Positions 7,095 through 11,964 of a stretch of 11,964 bases of DNA are shown here, one piece after another; positions within the stretch are counted from its first letter, which is position 1; the number at the start of each line of letters is the position of its first letter. Made by a program: the position numbers and the translations under genes. The DNA comes from Candidatus Mcinerneyibacterium aminivorans. GTDB lineage: Bacteria > Macinerneyibacteriota > Macinerneyibacteria > Macinerneyibacteriales > Macinerneyibacteriaceae. The DNA lies in NCBI GenBank assembly GCA_008086245.1, contig VSIX01000009.1, forward strand, positions 1-11,964, in the 5' to 3' direction. A model generated the notes under the pieces. That model ran no database searches and was not told where the DNA came from. It saw nothing but the letters and a program-made list of their open reading frames with translations.

Positions 7095-7123
7095 ATTATA
7101 TATTAAAATGAAAATATAAACAA
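7095..7123 (-). promoter_or_regulatory. Putative promoter of the MFS gene, leaderless placement
   Basis: On the minus strand TTGTTT (7123-7118) and a consensus TATAAT (7100-7095) are separated by exactly 17 bp. The expected start point is 7088 or 7087, that is at or one base before the A of the MFS start codon. No AGGAG-like sequence occurs between. The background is very AT-rich, so a chance match is possible. Confidence 0.5.
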
Positions 7124-7148
7124 ATAAATATCTAACTAAATTATAAAA

Positions 7149-7592
7149 TTAAGAATTAAGTTTCTTTACTATCTCTTCAGTGGAGTTTGTTTTCAAGATA
7201 TGGTCTATATTGTTTTCTTCGGTAAGAAGATATGATACTTTAGAAAGAAGGGCGATGTGATTTTTGACTTTATTTTTAGGGGATAAAATTAAAACCACAA
7301 CATTCACTTTATTATCATCCATAGCTTCGAAATCTATGCCCTTTTTATTAATTAAAATGATAAGATGGCACTTGTTGATATTTGACAATCTGGCATGAGG
7401 AACTGCTAATCCTCCCCCTATACCGGTTGTCAATTTCCTTTCTCTTTCTAATATTTTATTAAATAAATAATCTTTATCCAGATTATGTTTATTTGAAGCC
7501 AGCTCGGTTAGGTATTTTAAAACCTCTTTTTTAGTTCTCCTCTTATTTTCAATTATAATATCGTCTTTATCAAAATATTCTCTAAGATTCAT
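7149..7592 (-). CDS. PTS EIIA component, type 2 (fructose/PtsN-like)
   Basis: A protein of 147 residues, one complete EIIA type-2 domain. These domains accept phosphate from HPr (or NPr) on a histidine and either pass it to a sugar-specific EIIB or act as regulators (PtsN/EIIA-Ntr). The active-site segment is TTGIGGGLAVPHARL (residues 55-69), with phospho-accepting H66; the flanking LSNINKCHLIILINKKGIDFEAMDDNKVNVVVLILSP region is typical of the fold. The ATG has TAAGGAG at 7604-7598 with a 5-nt spacer. No EIIB, EIIC, HPr or EI gene is in view, so this is a stand-alone domain and more probably regulatory than part of a local sugar uptake system. The downstream MFS transporter could be its partner in regulation; that is speculation based on adjacency. 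Confidence 0.88.
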   Translation of the reverse strand: MNLREYFDKDDIIIENKRRTKKEVLKYLTELASNKHNLDKDYLFNKILERERKLTTGIGGGLAVPHARLSNINKCHLIILINKKGIDFEAMDDNKVNVVVLILSPKNKVKNHIALLSKVSYLLTEENNIDHILKTNSTEEIVKKLNS

Positions 7593-7620
7593 AGTAACTC
7601 CTTAATTAGTTTTCAAAAAT

Positions 7621-7648
7621 ATAATAAATAAAAAATAATTAATGTCAA
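7621..7648 (-). promoter_or_regulatory. Putative promoter of the EIIA gene
   Basis: On the minus strand a consensus TTGACA (7648-7643) is followed after 16 bp by TATTAT (7626-7621). The start would be near 7614, leaving a 5' leader of about 22 nt that contains the TAAGGAG ribosome binding site of the EIIA gene. Confidence 0.55.
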
Positions 7649-7661
7649 CAAAATATAATAT

Positions 7662-7757
7662 TTTTAATATTTTAAGGTTGGCATTTTGATTACTGTTAAA
7701 ATGAGGGGTAATCTTAAAAATATTAAGGTATATAGTGATAATCTTAAATTAATTAAC
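7662..7757. repeat. Related AT-rich elements in the divergent regulatory region
   Basis: TAATCTTAAA occurs twice as a direct repeat, at 7709-7718 and 7739-7748, exactly 30 bp apart (about three helical turns). The first copy continues into an inverted repeat, CTTAA (7713-7717) and TTAAG (7723-7727). A similar element on the opposite strand, CCTTAAAATATTAAAA, covers about 7662-7677. These may be binding sites for a regulator shared by the EIIA and ABC genes. No coding sequence or RNA gene was found in 7593-7875. Confidence 0.35.
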
Positions 7758-7816
7758 AATAACTGTCTTTTGTGAATGTAATAATTAAATATAATTAATT
7801 TTTAGATAAATAATCC

Positions 7817-7856
7817 TTGACATAAAAGCTAATATCCCTAATATTATTTAGGGATA
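7817..7856 (+). promoter_or_regulatory. ABC transporter promoter with overlapping operator palindrome
   Basis: A consensus TTGACA (7817-7822) is followed after 19 bp by TATTAT (7842-7847), or after 17 bp by the poorer AATATT. TATTAT is the exact centre of a perfect palindrome with 9-bp arms, TATCCCTAA (7833-7841) and TTAGGGATA (7848-7856). The arms give a 24-bp dyad over the -10, the usual placement for a repressor operator. Start near 7854, about 20 nt before the ATG. The binding protein is not encoded in the window as far as I can tell. Confidence 0.65.
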
Positions 7857-7875
7857 AGAAATAACGAGGGGATAT

Positions 7876-9591
7876 ATGTTAAAAAAGTTTATAAGTTACT
7901 ACAAACCGCACAAAGGGCTGTTTAGCCTGGATATGTTTGTAGCACTTGTTGCTACAACTGTTGAGGTGTTTTTTCCCTTTTTAACAAGAACACTAATCAG
8001 AGATTATATCCCACAGAAAAATGTTGATTTAATTATTAATGCTCTTTATATCATGGTTGGGATTTATTTAATAAAGCTGGTTTGTACCTATATAAGAATT
8101 AAGTGGGGGCATATTTTAGGTGTTAGGATGGAATATGATATGCGAGCAGATATATTTAGACACCTTCAAAAGCTATCATTTAATTATTATGATAATACAA
8201 AAACTGGACATATAATGTCCAGAATTTCAAATGATCTCAGCAAAATTGCTGAAGTTGCACATCATGCTCCTGAAAACCTTATTTTGTCGATTTTAAAAAT
8301 ATTGGGAGCATTTCTTTTCATGTTTTCTTTTAATGTAAAGCTGGCACTTATAGCGCTTATACCCTTGCCTTTAATGTTTTTATGGGGGGTATTTTATGGC
8401 GGCAAAATGAGAAATGGGTTTAGAAAGGTCAGAAGAAAAATTGCCGATATCAACAGTACTGTAGAAAATTCAATTCAGGGGATTAGAGAAGTTAAGTCAT
8501 ATGCAAATGAATCGGTTGAGCTTGATAAATTTGAAAATGCAAACTCAACTTTTAAATATGCAAAGGAAAATGTTTATGCGATACTTGGGGTTTTTCACTC
8601 AGTTTTTCAATTTTTATCCGATTTTTATTTTGTAATAATTATTGGAGCAGGAACATGGTTGATTTTTAATGGTGAATTGGGAGCAGCTGACTTAATAGCA
8701 TTTATTTTATATATAAATATTATCCTGAAACCAATTAATAGATTAATTAATTTTACAGAGCAATTTCAACGCGGCAGTGCCGCCTTTGAGAGATTTTTAG
8801 AAGTAATGAAAATAGATCCGGATATAGAAGATAAAACGGATGCTTATTCCTATGATGATATTAAAGGTAAAATTGAGATAAAAGACCTTTATTTTAAATA
8901 TAAAAACACAAAAGATATGGTATTGAAAAATATAAATATAGAAGTAAAGAATGGTGAAGAAATAGCTATTGTAGGGGAATCTGGAGCCGGAAAGAGTACT
9001 TTAATTTCTCTAATCCCCCGTTTTTATGAACCGGATAAAGGTAAGATATTGATAGATGGACATGACATAATGAATCTTAAGAAGAATTTTTTAAGGAATA
9101 ATATCGGTATCGTTAGACAGGATTTGTTTTTATTTGATGGCACTATAAGGGATAATATAATGTATGGAAAGCCAGATGCTACAGAAGAAGAGATGATTGA
9201 AGCAGCGAAAAATGCTAATATATTTGAATTTATAAGTTCTCTTGAAAATGGTTTTGATACTCAGGTGGGGGAAAGAGGAGTAAAGCTTTCTGGTGGACAA
9301 AAACAAAGGATTTCCATTGCCAGAGTTTTTTTAAAAAACCCTCCTATGCTGATATTTGATGAAGCAACTTCATCTCTTGATAATGAATCTGAATCATTAA
9401 TACAGAGATCAATGTATGAATTAAGTAAAAATAGAACTACTATTATAATAGCTCATAGATTAAGTACTGTAAAACATGTTGATAAAATACATGTTCTTAA
9501 AAATGGAGAAATAATTGAAACTGGTGATCATGAAACCCTTCTTGAAAAAGAAGGTTATTATTATGGCCTTTATACAAAAAATTTGTTTTAG
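7876..9591 (+). CDS. ABC exporter half-transporter (MsbA/multidrug type)
   Basis: A protein of 571 residues fusing a six-helix transmembrane domain (about 1-310) to one ATP-binding domain (about 332-571), the normal size for a bacterial half-exporter. It would work as a dimer in the cytoplasmic membrane, exporting drugs, lipids or peptides. ATPase motifs are intact: Walker A GESGAGKST (367-375), Q-loop Q415, signature LSGGQ (471-475), Walker B MLIFDE (491-496), D-loop SSLD, and H-loop H527 in AHRLST. KTGHIMSRISNDLSKI (109-124) and GIREVKSYANE (202-212) are coupling-helix segments typical of this family. There is no peptidase domain. Start chosen by GAGGGG at 7865-7870. No partner half-transporter is adjacent, so a homodimer is likely. 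Its promoter carries an operator-like palindrome, suggesting inducible expression. Substrate unknown. Confidence 0.93.
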   Translation: MLKKFISYYKPHKGLFSLDMFVALVATTVEVFFPFLTRTLIRDYIPQKNVDLIINALYIMVGIYLIKLVCTYIRIKWGHILGVRMEYDMRADIFRHLQKLSFNYYDNTKTGHIMSRISNDLSKIAEVAHHAPENLILSILKILGAFLFMFSFNVKLALIALIPLPLMFLWGVFYGGKMRNGFRKVRRKIADINSTVENSIQGIREVKSYANESVELDKFENANSTFKYAKENVYAILGVFHSVFQFLSDFYFVIIIGAGTWLIFNGELGAADLIAFILYINIILKPINRLINFTEQFQRGSAAFERFLEVMKIDPDIEDKTDAYSYDDIKGKIEIKDLYFKYKNTKDMVLKNINIEVKNGEEIAIVGESGAGKSTLISLIPRFYEPDKGKILIDGHDIMNLKKNFLRNNIGIVRQDLFLFDGTIRDNIMYGKPDATEEEMIEAAKNANIFEFISSLENGFDTQVGERGVKLSGGQKQRISIARVFLKNPPMLIFDEATSSLDNESESLIQRSMYELSKNRTTIIIAHRLSTVKHVDKIHVLKNGEIIETGDHETLLEKEGYYYGLYTKNLF

Positions 9592-9605
9592 TATAGTTTT
9601 CAACA

Positions 9606-9656
9606 AAAGAGAGGGAACCCATCTTATCCCCCTTTTCTTCCCCCTTCCCTCTCTTT
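9606..9656 (+). terminator. Terminator-like hairpin with a pyrimidine-rich loop
   Basis: AAAGAGAGGGAA (9606-9617) pairs perfectly with TTCCCTCTCTTT (9645-9656), a 12-bp stem 14 nt after the ABC gene stop. The 27-nt loop (9618-9644) is almost entirely C and T, much larger than normal. A T-rich tail follows, including a weak AT-only hairpin TTATTTA (9660-9666)/TAAATAA (9674-9680). Most likely it ends the ABC transcript, although the large loop is unusual. Confidence 0.65.
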
Positions 9657-9704
9657 CTCTTATTTATTATTTTTAAATAAAAACGATTATTGTAAGGAGT
9701 CTTT

Positions 9705-11219
9705 ATGAAAAAATTAAATGATATGGCAAAAAATATAAGAGAGCATCAGATTATGCTTTCTAAACTTAACTGGACTAATTATACTACCGGTTTCGATTTT
9801 GGCATACAGCAGGCACAGAAAGATTTAATTGAGTATTATAAGGATAAAAATAATTACAATTATATTCTTAAAAAAGAAAAAGAAGTAAGCGACGAACTTA
9901 ATAAGAGAAAAGTTAAAATAATGAAAGATATGTTTGAAAAGTATCATCTTTCGGATGAACTCAATGACCTAAGACTTGAAATAAGAAAATTAACTACTGA
10001 TTTATCAAAGATTTTAAATAATTTTAGATATGAAATTGATGATAAAAAGGTAACATCAGTAGATATATATCAGATTCTCACCACAAATGAAGATGAAGAG
10101 TTGAGGAAAAAGGCATATATGTCTAGAAAGCAAATAAATAAACCACTGGTTGAAAGAGGGTTTATAGAGCTGTTGAACTTGAGAAAGCAGTTTGCTGAAA
10201 AATCCGGCTATAAAGATTTTGTTGAGTACAAACTTGATGAACAGGAGCTTTCTACAGAAATATTTAATAACTGGATAAATGAAACTCATGAAATACTTCC
10301 GGCGATGAAGGATATAAGAAAAAAATATGCAAAAAAGTATTTAAACAAGGCTGAATTAAAACCCTGGGATGAAGCATATCTAAATGGTAAAATTTCTCCG
10401 GTATTAAAGGAAAATATTAATATGTTGGATTATTATGAAATATTATCTAAGTTTTTCAATAAATTTGGGATTGATCTTGAACAATATAATATTACATATG
10501 ATATTTTTTCCAGAAACAACAAATCGGAATGGGGATATAATTTTCCTATAGAATATGGAGAAGATTCCCGAATACTTGCCAATGTAAAAAATATGTATAA
10601 TGAATTTGGAGTTTTGCTTCATGAAACGGGTCATGGTATTCATTCTTTTAAAATTGATCCTGAAGAAAGAATTTTGAATTTTGGAATAAGCGGTATCATT
10701 TTTGAGGGAATCGCAAATTTATTTGGCTCATTTTTATATGATGAATTTTTTTACAAAGATATTATTGAAAGAGATATAGAGAAAATTAACAATCAAATGA
10801 GAAATTTAAAAAAATGGAATAAAATCAATAATTTTGGAAGAATTCCAGATATTTTATTTGATCAGAGATTATATCTAAATGATGTTAAAAATCTTGATGA
10901 CATAAACAATCTTTATTGGAATACATATGATGAAGTTCTTCAAGAAGGACCTTATGCCAAACAGCCTATCTGGGGATACAGAATACACCATACAACACAT
11001 CCAATATATCTTCATAATTATTTAATGGGAGATGTAACTTATAAAATGTTTAAAAGCGTATTTAATAATAAAAACAATATTGATAGGATTTCCGAAAAAC
11101 CAAAAAAATTTATTGAATTTCTGGAAAGAAAAGTTATTGAGCCTTCCGGGAAATATCCCTACGAAAAACTTTTCAAGCATATAAGTCAGGAAAAATTTAG
11201 TTTGAAATATTTAAAATAA
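9705..11219 (+). CDS. Zinc metallopeptidase, M3/M2-like oligopeptidase
   Basis: A protein of 504 residues without a signal peptide, so probably cytoplasmic. The zinc site is intact: LLHETGHGIHSF with H306, E307 and H310 (HEXXH), and E334 in IIFEGIANLFGS as the likely third ligand, 24 residues after H310. The C-terminal GYRIHHTTHPIYLHNYLMGDVTYKMF (about 425-450) is typical of this gluzincin group and contributes substrate-binding His/Tyr residues. The largely helical N-terminal half fits a closed substrate channel. Members of this group (M3 oligoendopeptidases, and bacterial M2 relatives) degrade short peptides. The length is shorter than usual PepF (about 560-600), and HETGH replaces the usual HEFGH; the ligand spacing is closer to M2, so subfamily is left open. 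Start set by AAGGAG 7 nt upstream. Flanked by terminator-like hairpins, so probably monocistronic. Confidence 0.82.
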   Translation: MKKLNDMAKNIREHQIMLSKLNWTNYTTGFDFGIQQAQKDLIEYYKDKNNYNYILKKEKEVSDELNKRKVKIMKDMFEKYHLSDELNDLRLEIRKLTTDLSKILNNFRYEIDDKKVTSVDIYQILTTNEDEELRKKAYMSRKQINKPLVERGFIELLNLRKQFAEKSGYKDFVEYKLDEQELSTEIFNNWINETHEILPAMKDIRKKYAKKYLNKAELKPWDEAYLNGKISPVLKENINMLDYYEILSKFFNKFGIDLEQYNITYDIFSRNNKSEWGYNFPIEYGEDSRILANVKNMYNEFGVLLHETGHGIHSFKIDPEERILNFGISGIIFEGIANLFGSFLYDEFFYKDIIERDIEKINNQMRNLKKWNKINNFGRIPDILFDQRLYLNDVKNLDDINNLYWNTYDEVLQEGPYAKQPIWGYRIHHTTHPIYLHNYLMGDVTYKMFKSVFNNKNNIDRISEKPKKFIEFLERKVIEPSGKYPYEKLFKHISQEKFSLKYLK

Positions 11220-11230
11220 AATTATTGTTA

Positions 11231-11260
11231 GGGCTTCAGGTTCCTCTTTAGTTGAAGCCC
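11231..11260 (+). terminator. Possible terminator after the peptidase gene
   Basis: GGGCTTCA (11231-11238) pairs perfectly with TGAAGCCC (11253-11260), an 8-bp stem with a 14-nt loop, 11 nt after the stop codon. No run of Ts follows on either strand, so termination would be inefficient or Rho-assisted; it may instead protect the 3' end. Confidence 0.45.
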
Positions 11261-11288
11261 ATCTTCTGTATGCATTTATATAAAATTC

Positions 11289-11316
11289 TTTACTTTGCTA
11301 TTATTAAATTTATAAT
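11289..11316 (+). promoter_or_regulatory. Putative mnmA promoter
   Basis: TTTACT (11289-11294) and a consensus TATAAT (11311-11316) are 16 bp apart. The start would be near 11323, giving a very short leader with AGGAGGA (11324-11330) five bases before the mnmA ATG. A chance match is possible in this AT-rich gap. Confidence 0.5.
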
Positions 11317-11335
11317 TCGTTTTAGGAGGAATCAT

Positions 11336-11964
11336 ATGAATAGAAAATCTGTAATGGTAGGTATGAGTGGTGGAGTTGATAGCAGTGTTGCGGCAGCTAT
11401 TTTGAAAGAGAAGGGGTACAGAGTAATTGGATATACTTTAAAATTTGGAAAAGAAAATAATAAGTGCTGTTTGATAGATGATGCAAAACAGGTTGCTGAT
11501 AGATTAGGTATTGAATATCTCACAATTGATATTTCCAGCGAGTTTGAAAAAGAGATAGTTAAATATTTTATAAATCAATATTTGAAGGGGAAAACGCCCA
11601 GTCCCTGTCCAAAATGTAATTTGTTCAAATTTGGATTGGGGATCGAGTATGCTCAAAACAACAATATCGATTATGTTAGTACGGGACATTATGCAAAAAT
11701 TAAAAACCATAGATTAATTACCGCCTCTTCCAGAAAAGATCAGGCTTATTTTTTAAGCAGATTGCCCAAAAGGTATTTCGAAAAAATCTTATTGCCGCTG
11801 GGAGAAATGAAAAAGAGTGAAGTTAGAAAATATGCAAACAAAATAAACCTCCATATAGCTGACAAAAGTGATAGTCAGGATATCTGTTTTGTGGAAGATG
11901 ATTATAGAGAATTTTTAAAAAAAAGAGGTATAAAAGAAAAGGAAGGAAAGGTAATAAATAAAAG
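11336..11964 (+). CDS. mnmA: tRNA-specific 2-thiouridylase MnmA (N-terminal part)
   Basis: The frame is open from ATG 11336 to the window end, 209 codons of an enzyme that is normally about 355-380 residues. MnmA uses ATP and a persulfide sulfur to thiolate C2 of the wobble uridine in tRNA for Lys, Glu and Gln. Seen: PP-loop MSGGVDSS (10-17), the catalytic Cys C91 in TPSPCPKCN (usually TPNPCVxCN), STGHYAKI (115-122), KDQAYFLSRLP (134-144), LPLGEMKKSEVRKYA (153-167) and SDSQDICFVED with the second catalytic Cys C184. All key residues in the visible part are present. The start is well defined by AGGAGGA. Two changes in the first Cys motif (N to S, V to P) are mild. The C-terminal tRNA-binding domain lies beyond the window. 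Confidence 0.95.
   Translation, partial: MNRKSVMVGMSGGVDSSVAAAILKEKGYRVIGYTLKFGKENNKCCLIDDAKQVADRLGIEYLTIDISSEFEKEIVKYFINQYLKGKTPSPCPKCNLFKFGLGIEYAQNNNIDYVSTGHYAKIKNHRLITASSRKDQAYFLSRLPKRYFEKILLPLGEMKKSEVRKYANKINLHIADKSDSQDICFVEDDYREFLKKRGIKEKEGKVINK

Noticed and set aside
7593-7875. Repeats in the divergent region considered as a CRISPR array.
   Set aside because: Units are 10 bp and only two are exact; there is no regular repeat-spacer structure and no cas gene in the window.
8771-8783. GCGGCAGTGCCGC palindrome in the ABC gene.
   Set aside because: Short, with a tiny loop, and explained by the Arg-Gly-Ser-Ala-Ala coding; no sign of function.

Overview
The window is AT-rich (about one third G+C by eye) and densely packed with bacterial housekeeping genes. 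It encodes RNase Y, uses mostly clear AGGAG-type ribosome binding sites and the standard code (xseA ends in TGA and its Trp codons are TGG). RNase Y beside a YmdB-type phosphodiesterase is seen in Firmicutes, Fusobacteria, Thermotogae, spirochaetes and deltaproteobacteria-like groups and argues against a gammaproteobacterium. I cannot name a genus.

Layout, left to right. (1) 1-617, plus strand: the 3' end of pheT (phenylalanyl-tRNA synthetase beta chain), then zapA (FtsZ-ring accessory protein) after a 1-base gap. (2) 618-888: a non-coding stretch with a promoter-like sequence, a strongly structured RNA of about 160 nt that I interpret as 6S RNA (ssrS, which also follows zapA in enterobacteria), and a leader hairpin that can mask the ribosome binding site of the next gene. 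(3) 889-5704, plus strand: rny-ymdB-folD-xseA-xseB, five genes of which every adjacent pair overlaps by 8-14 nt, so very probably one translationally coupled operon joining RNA turnover, folate one-carbon metabolism and exonuclease VII. (4) 5825-7592, minus strand: an MFS transporter and, upstream of it, a lone PTS EIIA (PtsN/fructose-type) protein. (5) 7593-7875: a divergent regulatory region with promoters on both strands, direct repeats and a near-ideal operator palindrome over the -10 of the rightward promoter. (6) 7876-9591, plus: an ABC half-transporter of the multidrug/lipid exporter type, followed by a pyrimidine-rich terminator. (7) 9705-11219, plus: a zinc metallopeptidase of the M3/M2-like group. 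(8) 11336-end, plus: the first 209 codons of mnmA (tRNA 2-thiouridylase), cut by the window edge.

There is no CRISPR array, transposase, integrase, toxin-antitoxin pair, phage gene or recognisable defence system. The interesting material is mostly regulatory: the 6S-like RNA, the SD-masking hairpin before rny, a perfect 13-bp GC-rich inverted repeat inside the start of ymdB, a promoter placed so that the MFS mRNA would be nearly leaderless, an operator-like palindrome at the ABC exporter promoter, and a FolD that departs from several near-invariant family positions.
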